A program made the translations under genes and the position numbers. A stretch of 64,000 nt of DNA, taken from contig NC_081412.1 in NCBI RefSeq assembly GCF_030272615.1, positions 141,774,747 to 141,838,746 on the forward strand, given 5' to 3'. This DNA comes from Cryptomeria japonica (Eukaryota; Streptophyta; Pinopsida; Cupressales; Cupressaceae). Shown piece after piece: positions 35,592 through 46,757 of the stretch. A model generated the notes under the pieces. It had not been told where the DNA came from. It ran no database searches and saw only the letters and a program-made list of their open reading frames with translations. Position 1 is the first letter of the stretch, and every line of letters starts with the position of its first letter.

Positions 35592-36383
35592 TGTTAGGAT
35601 TCCCAAAGATACTGAGAGGGGGGGGTGAATCAGTATTTAACTAGTTAATGAATTTACTTGATTTAAAACATGAAATGCATATCAATACCATGTACCGGTA
35701 AACCAGAAATAATGCAATAAATAGGAATAACAAAAAACACATGAAAAGCACACCATAACACAATAGTTTAATGAGGAAACTTAGTGTGGGAAAAACCTCG
35801 GTGGGATTTGTGACCCACAATATTCTCTTATTGGCCAATAAGTGAATATTACTCTTACAATAGGGGCCTGCACATGCAGGAAGGCCAAGTGCCTAGAACT
35901 CACTGCTCAATTACAAAATGGGAAGTCTCATTGACTTACATAATAGATTATGTAAATCCAATATCTTGTACTCCTTCAAAATAGCATCTACTATGCTAGA
36001 TCCAGTTCTGGTTTTAGCTCTGCTTCATACATAAACCCTTAACCTATATTTCACATATTAGGTCTACCTTATTTCGCCTATCCACTTCCTTTTTTAAAAA
36101 TGTTCTATAATGATCTCATACATATATGAGTAACTTTACAACTTGCCAAGTCGGCTTACAATGATTTTACAATTAATTACAAAATATATTATAAACAAAA
36201 TTCCTATTGGCTTGGGTGTCGGTATACTTCCTTTCACCGCCAGTGTCTTGTGTGCTAGTTTAGAGTCTATCATTGCTGGTGCCGGTAAATTGTCTTGCCG
36301 GTATCATATGATTGCAAGGTTGCCATCAATGACAAAACCTTCAATCACCTACAATATCTCATTGGAGTGTGCAGTTGCCAACA
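35592..36383 (-). repeat. E4 5' LTR
   Basis: 792 bases from TGTTAGGATTCCC to TTGCCAACA, the partner of 29750-30541. On the sense strand it begins TGTTGGCAACTGCACACTCC. TATA-like stretches lie complementary to about 36118-36128 and 36182-36195. The stem-loop arms read GAGG/CCTC, as in the other copy. Confidence 0.94.
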
Positions 36384-36388
36384 AAAAC

Positions 36389-36557
36389 ACTTGAGACCTT
36401 TGCTCTTGGTGGAATACCCTAGGAATATTCCCTCATCACATTTTGCATCAAACTTGTTTTGGTGTTCACTTCTCTTGATATAACACTTGCTACCAAATAC
36501 TCTAAAGTAGCTTACTACTGGATTCTTACCGGTCCAATACTCATAAGGAGTTTTATC
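36389..36557 (-). pseudogene. E1 integrase C-terminal part
   Basis: A 170-base island of E1 between E4 and E3. On the minus strand it reads KTPYEYWTGKNP, YFRVFGSKCYIKR, FDAKCDEGIFLGY and STKSKGLKCF, with no stop. It continues the frame at 54960-55239 across E3 (GK|DKTPYE) and leads into the linker at 29744 across E4. Confidence 0.9.
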
Positions 36558-36562
36558 CTTAC

Positions 36563-38041
36563 TGTAGACATATAAAAATGACCATATTCCTAAATGAATA
36601 TTTAATGTTCATTTTATTCTCATTCCTCTATTTAGTTAAATCTAATTTAATTAAATCATCTACATTCTTCTATTTAATCAAATAAATTATTTAGTTTATT
36701 TAGTTAAATTCACTAAAGCCTTTTACATCATTTAATTGAATAAATCATTTTATTTAATTAAATCCCTTCTTCTTAGTTTTAATGAAATTTACATTTAATT
36801 AATAGTTTATCCCAAATTGAATAAATCTAATTTATTTAATTTCCCAATTTACAACCAAATTGAAATAAAGCAATTTATTTTAATTAATCCTATTATCCCT
36901 CATCCACTTGCATTTTCCTACATCTCCCACTTGCATCCTAACCCTATTCCTAATTTCTTCTAGAATCCATCTAATCCTAATCAATTAAACTAAACCCATC
37001 CATTATCCCTTTTCCCTAAATTTGAGGTCACTTCTTAAATTTGGAGTAAAGTTTTCAAAAGGCATTAAAGCCTTTATTCCTTCAACAAGCTAACTTTTTG
37101 AATACCCGCAAATTTGGAAGGACTCTTACAAATTTGTCCCTAAAGTATTCAAACCATTAATGGTTAACTAACCCTTAGTGGCATGGTTAGAGACTTTTTG
37201 ACTAACTTAACCTCCTTCTAACCTAGGGGTCTCATCAAGTATTCGTTGCTTTGACCATGGTTATCCCTTTAACCCTTGTACAAGAGTTTATCCCTTGGGT
37301 AAAAGCTTTATCCATTAGATAACCCTAACGTAACCTTAACCCTTACCTCCTAAGGTAACCATGAGGTCTTCTCAAGCATTTAATGCTTCTTTCATCTCCT
37401 CTTAAGCAGTCTTATGTTGACAATTGTCACCATTTCATTGGTGAAAATTGTAAACATGGATTGATAACTTTCAATCCCGACCCTTGATTTACTCCGTCAA
37501 TCTTGACCATCCATTCCCCTATTTTCACTATAAATAGAGCTCTCATTCCTCCATTTTAAGGATCCATGCAAGCTTTTAGTATCTCATTTATGCTCAAATT
37601 TATCAATATGTCTAGCTTCTCTTTATAATAGGAATGAATCTAATAAAATTTTTAGAGTATTTCCTTTATCATTAGCTTAGATCATTAACTAGTATACCAT
37701 GTTAGGATAGTATTGCTACTAACCTTGTCATCTTATAATATAGTTTATTGCATTTGTAGAATCATGCATAGATAGGATGAATTTCATAATTAAGTCAATC
37801 ATAAGCATCCCTCATTCTTTCATTCATCATCCCTAAGCCACTTTGCTCAGTGATCTGAGAGCAAAGAAATTGGCTTGAGGGACCTTGTGAGATAGAGAAC
37901 CATGGAACCAACCTTGGGAAGTTGAGTCATTATTCATGACTTGATAACTTGCACCAATAAGTCCCGTGGGTGTGTGAGAAAGCCTTTTTGAGACCACATA
38001 TTCACCTTTTAAGTTTCATTGACCTGCTTTTCCCGCACACA
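36563..38041 (+). repeat. E3 5' LTR
   Basis: 1479 bases, TGTAGACATA...CCCGCACACA. It is paired with 53473-54954 and differs by about 3-5% in the first 240 bases and less further on. The first 300 bases are rich in AATTAAAT words. A promoter TATA box lies at 37529-37536. Confidence 0.95.
37529..37536 (+). promoter_or_regulatory. E3 LTR TATA box
   Basis: TATAAATA within CACTATAAATAGAGCTCTC, identical in the 3' LTR at about 54441-54450. The expected transcript start is about 30 bases downstream, near 37565, which would define U3-R. Confidence 0.8.
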
Positions 38042-38045
38042 TTTC

Positions 38046-38063
38046 TGGCGCCCACCATGCGGC
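38046..38063 (+). promoter_or_regulatory. E3 primer-binding site
   Basis: TGGCGCCCACCATGCGGC begins four bases after the LTR. TGGCGCC-type sites are usual in plant Gypsy elements. The tRNA cannot be named with certainty from sequence alone. Confidence 0.8.
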
Positions 38064-38127
38064 ACTACCCCATTAGTCAAATCGGTTTTTAAAAATAAGC
38101 ACTTTTGTAGGTACGTGGGAAATAGGA

Positions 38128-38395
38128 ATTAGCATGTAGGGAACATCCCTTAGTGCATTTGGTTAATATTCTAGTGCATCTGGCTCATTGTTTAGCGTGT
38201 GGGACTCATTCCCCAGCGCATGGAGACCATATCTTAGCACATCATCTTTCTAACATTTTCCTGTAGGTCTCGGTGCGGGAGAATAATAGGGCAGTGCATT
38301 TGGAAAATAGTTCAGTGCGTCGGGTCTGTTCGATAGTGCGTCTCGGCTATCTTATAGCGCGTACAGTTTATTCTGTAGCGCATCACAGATAGAGG
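38128..38395 (+). repeat. E3 leader 21-base array, first block
   Basis: About eleven diverged units of about 21 bases, each TAGYGCRT followed by a G-rich triplet and about nine variable bases (for example TTAGCGTGTGGG, TAGTGCATTTGG, TAGCGCGTACAG, TAGCGCATCAC). It stops shortly before an A-rich stretch at 38400. Confidence 0.8.
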
Positions 38396-39904
38396 CAAAA
38401 TTTAAAAAAAAATTGTAACCGAATTTGAAACTCGACTTGTTGAAGTCCACAAAATCTATAGGTTCTTCTAACTGTTTTACTTGGTGTTTTGGAGGTTTTT
38501 TTGACAAGTTTATTGCAGATGAGAGCTTAGTTTTATTTCTAGAATCCTAAATAGTTTAAATTTTTGCTAAATTATTTACGTTAGTTAGAATTTAGAGTTT
38601 TTTTTAAATTCTTGTTGGATAAAATTAAACTCACTTTGTTTTGGCTTTAAAAAGAACCATAAAACAATCCTTTTTGCTTTTCCTAGGAAGACAAAATCTT
38701 CAATTGGGTTTTAAAAAGAACAAAAGAAATTTTTCAATTTTTGCAAGCAAAGGGCTTAAAAAAAACTTCACCATCCTTTGGTGCATAAAAGGATCCATTT
38801 TTTATGTTTTGCAAAGTAAAAAATCACACAAGTCCAAAAGTCATTTGCAACTAAATAAGGAAGATCTTCCCCTTTCAAATCAATTTCTTTTGTTGATCAA
38901 GCATCGCATTTATTTTGTTGACCAGGTTCCTTTTCAATAGATCAAAAAATCATTACCTTTAAAGGATAAAATAAACACCATGTTTTCGTGGACCAACATC
39001 TCCATATAGAGTTAGTAAATCACTACTTTGAAAGGCTAAAAAGAACTTGTGTGCTTTGTCTCGAAAGTGGAAGGTATACGCTCTCCCCCTAACTAGGTGA
39101 TCAAAAAGCCAGACCACTCTTATGCTTTCAGTCATACAACATTTAAATCCTTTAGCAGACCTGCCTTCCCGAGGGGTTAAAAAACTCTTAAAGCCATTTT
39201 TGGCCGGTGTGAAGGGAATGACCTAAGTGGGAAACGACTTTGAAGCCAAGTGTTCCAACCCACTATAATCAAAAGTGGAAAGTGACGAAAGTCCTTTTCA
39301 ACAGTTGTGCACAATGATTAGCCTTCCCCCAGTATCCTTGAGATACGTAAATCCTTTGTTCTAAAGGTTGGGAAGCCTCCTGAGGGAGTTTATCACTGAC
39401 GGCCAAATAGGAAGCCTGATTACGAACCTTAGCATAGAAACTTTGAGCCGAGTCAGTATCTAGACATTTGTAGTATCATAGTGCAAGGGTGGGGAAGAAT
39501 CTACCCCCAAGATCGCTCACCATATATCTCCCAAGATAACTACTCAATTGTGAAGCAATTCACTTTGAGTTAATTTCTGGCAAAAGGCAAAAAAATGGGT
39601 GCCCCCTAGGGGGTGACACGGTTGTTTGAGCTGACGCAGTATCGAGACTAGTGGGCTATGATATTACTTATGACCTTTGAATAAAGCATTTGACTGAATT
39701 ACTTGTTGTATCTAAACCTGTTAAAAACATTGGGGATTTGAACACATCCTTGCAGAACATACACTCATTGTTTAGATTAAGCAAAATGGTTATCTCTTTG
39801 GTGCTATGTCTTCATTTGTTACTTCAGAAAATCATCTATCATCCTTGAAAACTCAAAACAAAATTTTAAAGATCACAGAAAAGCAACCAAGTCAAACTAT
39901 TAGG
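38396..39904 (+). other. E3 5' leader between repeat arrays
   Basis: 1.5 kb without a credible gene; a 99-codon frame at 38641-38940 is Lys/Phe-rich and has no counterpart in E5. A conserved pair CTGCCTTCCCGA (39161-39172) and GAAGGGAATGACC (39211-39223) matches the E5 leader. The surrounding text has several short inverted CCTTCCC/GGGAAG words (39310-39370). Confidence 0.6.
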
Positions 39905-40255
39905 GTAGTTTAGCGCGTAAGAGCAACCTCTTAATGTGTAGAAACCATCTTTTAGCACATTGGACCTTTCTCTTAGCGCATTAAGGCTTAACGTTAGCGC
40001 TTCACCAGAATCCAAAACTAGCAGTTTCAAGTAGTGCATTTTGAAAATAGTTTAGCACGTGGAAATCAAACCTTAGCGCGTAGGGTTTAACAGTTGGCGC
40101 ATTGGCAACCCATATTGGCGCATAACATTTCGAACTGGGACAAAATCAAAATAATCTAATTAGCACGTAACAGGGGGCAGCTTAGCTTGTGGAGTCTTTT
40201 CTCTAGCGCTTTGAGAACTTTCTATAGTGCATTGCATCTTTGCTTTAGCGCATAG
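39905..40255 (+). repeat. E3 leader 21-base array, second block
   Basis: About fifteen degenerate units with TTAGCGC(A/G)T-type cores (TTAGCGCGTAAG, TTAGCGCATTAAGG, TTGGCGCATTGG, TTAGCACGTAAC, TTTAGCGCATAGCC) at spacing near 21 bases. Same orientation as the first block. Confidence 0.8.
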
Positions 40256-41080
40256 CCAAAACCAAAAAAATATGGGGCAAAACAGAGGTCATTTTTGAAA
40301 ATTTTGAAAATAATTCGAGAAGCTTTCCTTCCTCAGCTTGAACTTCATCAAACAGAAAACCAAAAATAGAGTATCAAAAAATATTTCCAAAGCAAGTTTT
40401 CCATTGAACAAAGTTGTCCAAAATCTGAAAATAGTCGCAAGATAACACATCTCTCCTATCGAAATCAGGAAACCTCATCACAAGTATCAAACAGGTCCTT
40501 CAATCAAATGGATTTCTATCCCAAAACACATTTGTTTTAAAACTCTAAGTTGTCAAATCAAGTTTCCATATCAAGAAAGCTCATATTCCATATCATTTGA
40601 CACACTTTGTCGTATATAAAGTAAAACTTGAGTTTCCAAAACAAGCTAAACTAAATCCAAAACAAATCAAAGGAAACCATTGATCGCTTGTGCATGACTA
40701 ATCCTCATATTCTGAGAAGAAAGAGTATTTATCATAACATTAAGTTGAAGAAACAACAACCTAGTTCTTTGAAACTTGCCAAAAGAAATAAGTTTTTATA
40801 CATCAATCGCCAACTCTTCAAATCTCATCGCACATTCCTTCATCATATATGCTTGTATCTTCAAGACAAAACCAACAAATTTGACAAGGAACCATTGAGG
40901 AGTAGAGCATTCTGTCAAAAATCAGCATTCAGTCAATCCATAAATCAAGGAGGGAAGATCAATCCAGCCTTCTTTCCCGACGAGTACATCACTTATAACA
41001 TACCCCGATTTGAATCACCAATCCCTGAACAACACATCGAAGAGGAGTTCATCCCCTTTGTCACAAATTTTTTTTACTAT
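40256..41080 (+). other. E3 leader next to gag, with a 131-codon in-frame extension
   Basis: 40256-40687 is A-rich and holds no gene. From 40688 a frame is open in phase with the gag start at 41081 (MCMTNPHILRRK...FPDEYITYNIPRFESPIPEQ). It is basic, then acidic near its end. It may be fortuitous, an N-terminal extension of gag, or a trace of the ORF1 that Ogre elements carry upstream of gag. I favour the ATG at 41081 because E5 gag begins with the same type of sequence (M-P-x-x-TRS). Confidence 0.45.
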
Positions 41081-42714
41081 ATGCCCACTATTACTCGCTC
41101 TCAATGAAATAAACAAAGCAAAATGCAACCAGAATCTAACATGAATCAGAGATTATCAAATCCTTTCAAGGGTTTGAATCTAGAGGACACTGAAATTTCT
41201 AAGGAACTCCTTCAAGAGTGTCAAGAAAGCATGTCATTTCAAAGACTTGTGGAAAGGCTCATGGAAAATGACAAAGAAAAATATATTCTCATGCTCACAA
41301 GCAAAGGAGATAAACTTCCTGAAGATTTGGACACTGACATTTTTAGAACAAGATCTCGACATTATGAATATCAAGAATGACAAAGAGAGGAAGAAGCCCG
41401 TGACCCTAAACAAAACATACATGAACAAAATCTACTAGAACAGAACTTGCCCAAGCAAGACATCGCTGAGCAAAACATCCCCGAACCAAACATACCATTC
41501 CACACACCATTTCAGCTAAGAACTAAAATAAGGGAATAACCCTTCCCTCGGCAAAATAATGCACCTTTGATTGCTCTCACTCAAAAAATGCAAATGTTAC
41601 AAAGACAAATGCAAGACATGCAACAAGGGACAATATTACAGTACTCCTTAACTAAAATTTGTCTTTTCTTTTTGACAGACGATTAAACATGGTGCCTTTT
41701 TCCCCAAATTCAGACATTCCAAAATTTGACAAATATGATGGGAAAAGCAATCCTCGTGATCATGTTTGAGAATTTTGTACCACGAGTCTTGAATTCGCCC
41801 ATGATGACACCTATTTAATGAGGTTATTCCCCAAAAGCTTGGGAGGGAAAACAATGGAATGGTTATCCAAAATCACACCCCCCATCAGATCATTCGATGA
41901 ATTAGTCAACAAATTCATAACTCAATATTCCTATAACATTCAGCATGCTATCACCATGTTAGATGTCTATAACACCAAATAGAAAAACAATGAAATATTC
42001 ATGGTATTCCTTCAACGTTGGCAATGTATAGTTTCAAGATATCCTCGAGATGTGCCTGAAAAGGAAAAGATGGAGATTTTCATTGACAACTTGAATAGTG
42101 AGATGAGTTACATACTCAAACTTCAGTGCATACCGTCTTTTTCCAAATTGATTGAGAATGGCATTCAAGTAGAAGAGGCACGTGTCAAGAAAGGAACATT
42201 AAAATTTTTCAATGAAGGAACAAGTTCATTCAATTACAATAACCAAAACAACAACAACTTAGACAAATCTAGATTCTGGACCAGAAACAAAAACACTGGA
42301 AATGAAGGAGGAAATGAATCAAATGATCCAAAATCCAAGCAACCGGTATTGGCATTATTAGGTAATCCTCAAGCTATAAAGAATCCCAAAGGTGCTAACC
42401 AAGGCACTAACACTCATGCACTGAATACCAATCAAGATCAACTCAACACAAATAACACCAACAATACCAAAACAATAATACCAATCGAGGACCTAATCCA
42501 AACTCACGGGGTAATGCAAACAACTTTCCAAACCACATTTACACACCATTGGGGCAATCACTGGAGTCAGCATTCAGAGAACTCTTGGCAAACAAAATTA
42601 TCTCCTTACCAACGAACAACAACTTTGAACCACAAATCAAACCACCTTGGTGGAATGACTCACACTTTTGTGATTTTCATCACAACAAAGGTCATCAAAC
42701 AAATGATTGCATGA
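41081..42714 (+). pseudogene. E3 gag
   Basis: Starts MPTITRSQ at 41081, then an in-frame TGA at 41105, and continues (MQPESNMNQRLSNPFKGLNLED) to another stop at 41378. The gag domain proper follows after a frame change: PKFDKYDGKSNPRDHV at about 41725, KSLGGKTMEWLSKI at 41835, MVFLQRWQCIVSRYPRDVPEKEKMEIFI from 42001. It ends in an Asn/Thr-rich stretch, where the frame shifts into that of protease around 42550-42700. The matrix/capsid-like region is recognisable although there are about five stops. Confidence 0.85.
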
Positions 42715-43745
42715 CGATGAAAAACATTGTTCAAGACATGATTGATAGAGGCGATTTAATAGTCGATGGTCTCAAGACAAATGGTGACCATGGAGCCTTT
42801 AAGAATCCTCTTCCAAACTACAACAAGGATGAAGCTTCAACATTGAATGATACATGTAGAGCTCGTATCAATCACATTTACAATAGCACCATCAATCATA
42901 TATCAGCTAAGGACAATCAAGTAAACATCATCACAATGAAGGACAAGCGTGAACATGAATATGTCAACATAACAACCAGAGCTCAAAAATATGTCTTGAA
43001 AGGGTATATGTCAACAACAAACACCATACCCAAAATTCAATACGATCTAGTTAGTCAACTGTGCAAAACTCCTACTCAAATATCCATACTGGAGTTGCTA
43101 AAACTTTCACCAAAACACAAAGACATATTGGAACAAGCGTTACTAGAAACAAATGTACCTCAAGATCTGGATGTTGACAAATTCCAAGCCATGGTAGCTC
43201 ATATGATAGGGCCTCATAACCTCACCTTTTCTAAGCATGATAATATCTCATTGAGCCATCCACACAATACTCCACTCCACATTGAAGTCTTAGTGTACAA
43301 ACATCGAGTCAAAAGAGTATTAATAGATGGAGGAACTGAACTCAATATCTGTACCTTAAAACTTATCCGTACATTAGGCTTCTCTAAGAAATCTATTGAT
43401 CCATGCAAAAAGATCACTATCAAAGCCTATGATGATGAAGAGAGATCATCCAAAGGAACAGTAATGTTGCCAATTCAAGTAGGACCAATACAAAGGGACA
43501 CTATGTGCCAAGTCTTAGACATAGACCTCACATACAATAGCTTATTGGGTCGACCTTGGATACATGAAATGCAAGCAGCACCTTCTACTTATCATCAGTG
43601 TGTTAAGTTCCCCTACAATGGGCAGGAGATTTCTATATCAGCAGATCACAATCCTTTTCAACATTGTAATGCTATGGGGGTAGCTCAAGACAGTTTGGTT
43701 CCACATAATAGAGAAAAACAAAGTAACTTAGCACCAGATCTTTAG
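42549..43745 (+). pseudogene. E3 zinc-knuckle and aspartic protease (DGG type)
   Basis: An open frame of 398 codons. The zinc motif CDFHHNKGHQTNDC (C-x2-H-x4-H-x4-C) lies about residues 38-52. The protease begins near residue 238 with VLIDGGTELNICTL, then ITIKAYDDEERSSKG, LPIQVGP, YNSLLGRPWIHEM and STYHQCVKFPYNG. The same residues occur in E5. It ends at TAG 43743, after which the frame continues unchanged into the G-patch-like segment. Confidence 0.9.
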
Positions 43746-44276
43746 CAAGAAAAGTCTACATCACTATCTATGTATTTCAAACAGAAAATGAAAATCGAAG
43801 AGAAAGGCATGGGAGAATAATCTTTGGAGCTGCTATGTTTAGCCAACTTACCAGTATCACCTAAATCTCATGGTCTACCTTCAGCATCAACACGTCAAGC
43901 AACACAACCCATCACCAAGTTTGATGGCACATTTATCCAACTAGGCACTCTAGCACATGAATCAGGGGAAAATGACATCCTTAGTTGGCTATATAAGGAT
44001 GAGGAAGAAGACAGAGCGACTACTGTGGAGATAGCTATACCAACACACCTGTATGGAAAAGTTTATCTAATCATGCAACGAATGGGATACCATGGCAAAG
44101 GACCTATTGGAAAATGTCAAGAAGGCATCATAGAACCATTAGATCCTCCTTCACAATTCAGTAAAGACAAAAAAGGATTGGGATATGAACTCACTCTACT
44201 ACCAAGGAAGACACCACACAAATATCAAAAACCTCAATGGAAAGCAAAGAAGAAATACAAGGAAGACTCCTGGTAG
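43746..44276 (+). pseudogene. E3 G-patch-like segment after protease
   Basis: Residues 78-106 of the frame starting at 43824 (44055-44141) read YLIMQRMGYHGKGPIGK then GIIEPL, followed by KKGLGYEL. This is a good match by eye to a G-patch. It lies in the same frame as protease and RT, with stops at 43743, 43818 and 44274. E5 has GYDDCSGLG and GRLEPI at the same place. Probable nucleic-acid-binding appendage of the protease. Confidence 0.6.
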
Positions 44277-45164
44277 GAGGTACTATTTGAGTCAACTGAG
44301 ACAATACGCAAAGAACATGAAAATCACGAACAAAAACAACATCAAGAGAAGCCCATCAAACAAACAAATAAAGCATCTACTGCAGAAGCACATCATATTC
44401 AAGAACCAATATTTGAACAAGAGGAATCACCTCCTAATAACATCATTCCTCCCTGAGGAGAGACAATATATGAACAAATGCAAAGAGTGGAAGCAGGATC
44501 TGACACAGAATCAGAGAAAACTATCAATCTTGTATCGATCATCAAAGATCTGTTCTCACCCTACAACATACCAGTCCACAATACTGCTAGAATTTGGGAT
44601 ACTACCTCTAAGACTGGTTCAAATGAATATGAATGGGGTAGCTATTCTAATGTTACTGAAGATATTTGTACAAATGACAGTCATACACCCATATCTCAAG
44701 AAGAACGCACCACCGAATCTAGACCACTTGAATTTGGTCCAGAAAATATCTATGACGCCAAGGAAAACGATCAGTGACATTATGAGCAAGTCTATATGGA
44801 AAATGATACCATCAAAGACCTTGACAAAATCCTTAACTTCTTTAACACTTGGGCAAATCACAAGGATACCTCCATCCTGACACTTACAACAGCCGAACTT
44901 GATCCACCTAATGATTCCTTACCACTTGTCTTTCCTGACCTCATAGACTAGGACGAACCTGAAACTCATGATATACCAATTTTCCCAAATGATGAATCCA
45001 TTATCCATTACTTGTGTACCGTTAAACCAGAAAAAAACTCTACCAGTGAACAAAGTAATGACATCTGCCATCAGGGGAGTGCCAAGTCTCTCAGTCGCAA
45101 AAATGAACAAAATAAAAGATCTACTGCTGAAAACCAGTCAATGGCAGCAATAGATCACAAAAAA
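44277..45164 (+). pseudogene. E3 linker between G-patch-like segment and RT
   Basis: The protease frame continues through three or four stops (44454, 44775, 44949): a hydrophilic, acidic region with no recognised domain (ENDILSW-type upstream, SNVTEDICTNDSHTPIS, LPLVFPDLID), reaching DHKKVKIKDAFEGENLFKAP, which is shared with E5. The longest alternative frame here (44185-44880) is Lys-rich and has no equivalent in E5, so I reject it. Confidence 0.65.
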
Positions 45165-46757
45165 GTAAAAATAAAGGATGCATTTGAGGGTGAAAACCTT
45201 TTTAAGGCACCTAAAGATGGGAGACTTGACACTCTTCCTAAGCATTATCACGAGCGATCACCCATATTGATTGAGCCCACTCAAACAATCAACATTGGTA
45301 CTACAGAAGCAACCAAAAATATACACCTAGAAGAATCTTTGACGGAGGAAGAAAGATCAGAGTTTATCAATTTTTTTAAAGAAAAGCAAATCAACTTTGC
45401 TTGGTCATATGTAGATATGCCTAGGATTGATCGACAATTAATCATGCATCACTTGTCCATTACTCTGGGAGCTAAGCCACTCAAACAAAAACTGTGAAAG
45501 ATGAATCCACATGTGGCACTCATGGTCAAAGCCAAGCCGAAGAAACTATTAGATGTTAGATTCATTCGACCGATCGACTATGCTGAATGGATTTCCAACA
45601 TTGTACCAGTATCAAAACTAGATGGCAGTATCAGAATATGCACTCATTTTAGAGATGTCAACAAAGCCTATCCCAAGGATGACTTTCCTTTACCTAGTAT
45701 CGACATAATTGTAGACCTCACAGCAAGCCATGCAATGCTATCACTAATGAACGGTTTTTCAGGCTATAATCAAATCAAGATAGCTCTGAAGGATCAAGAT
45801 AGAACAACATTTACTTGTCCCTGGGGAACATACTATTGGAATGTCATGCCTTTTGGCTTAAAGAATGTAGGAGCAACTTATCAATGAGCAATGACAACAA
45901 TCTTTCATGACATGATGCATACCTTCATGGAAGACTATGTGGATGATTTACTAGCTAAATCATTCACTAGAGCTGAACATTTAAGCATCTTAGAAAAGAT
46001 TTTTGACAGATTGGAAAAGTTCCAAGTTAGGCTCAACCCTAAGAGGTGTGTCTTCGAGGTTACATCAAGCAAGTTAATAGGCTACATTGTTTCAGCTAAG
46101 GGTATTGAAGTGGATCCAGCAAAGGTACAAGCCATTATGGAGATGCCACCACCAAAGAACACCAGTCAGCTCAGATCTCTACAAGGATGGCTCCAATCAA
46201 TCAGGTGATTCATCACTCAATTAGCAGATAAAAGTCTCCCGTTCAATCATTTGCTACATAAAAATGTACCATTCAGATGGGAAGCTAAATGTGCAGAATC
46301 ATTTTATCAAATCAAGCAGTATCTAATGAACCCACCAGTTCTAGTACCACCAATAGCAGGGAAGCCACTCATTCTCTACATTTCAACAACAGATATATCA
46401 CTGGAGGCATTATTAGCACAAGAGGATCAATAGGGCAAGGAATGAGCTATATACTACATCAACAAGACATTGAACGAATATGAACTAAACTACACATTCA
46501 TTGAGAAGGCTTGTCTAACAGTGCAATTTGCCTCTGAAAAGTTTTGGCATTACATGCTATCTCACACAATTAAGCTAATTGCAAAAATTGATCCTCTCAA
46601 ATATTTACTCAGCAAGGCAACTCTTACAGGAAGATTGGCTAAATGGGTCATGATTTTCAGTGAATTTGATATCCACTACATAGAGTGGCGAGCTATCAAA
46701 GGACAAGCAATTGCAGATCAACTGGCGGAAGCACCACTACCTAGAAAACAACCTATG
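45165..46757 (+). pseudogene. E3 reverse transcriptase and first RNase H
   Basis: One frame with stops at 45495, 45885, 46206, 46431 and near 46443. RT motifs: VRFIRPIDYAEWISNIVPVSK, RICTHFRDVNKAYPKDDFPLP (H for the usual D), LMNGFSGYNQIKIA, YYWNVMPFGLKN, and the catalytic YVDDLL at about 45940. RNase H: FRWEAKCAESF, LILYISTTDISLEALL, then YELNYTFIEKACL. As in E5 the Y-x-D of RNase H reads YIST, so the loss in the first RNase H is common to both families. Stops resemble CAG/CGA/TGG transitions. Confidence 0.88.

Larger units (their letters stand above)
29750..36383 (-). mobile_element. E4: non-autonomous LTR retrotransposon with two non-pol ORFs
   Basis: 6.6 kb with two 792-base LTRs (29750-30541 and 35592-36383), a canonical PBS and a PPT. 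Flanks are AAAAA (29745-29749) and AAAAC (36384-36388), a target duplication with one mismatch. Inside there is a coiled-coil, zinc-knuckle ORF (34408-35547) and a long second ORF (30746-34113). No protease, integrase, RT or RNase H motif is found on either strand. LTR ends (TGTTGGCA..., ...ATCCTAACA on the sense strand), PBS and PPT match the E1/E2 type, so a Copia element probably supplies the enzymes. Confidence 0.88.

Noticed and set aside
38641..38940. 99-codon Lys/Phe-rich frame in the E3 leader as an extra gene
   Set aside because: No counterpart in E5, low complexity, and no start context or domain.
44185..44880. 231-codon Lys-rich frame overlapping E3 pol
   Set aside because: It is out of frame with the protease-RT frame, which continues through this region and shares motifs with E5.
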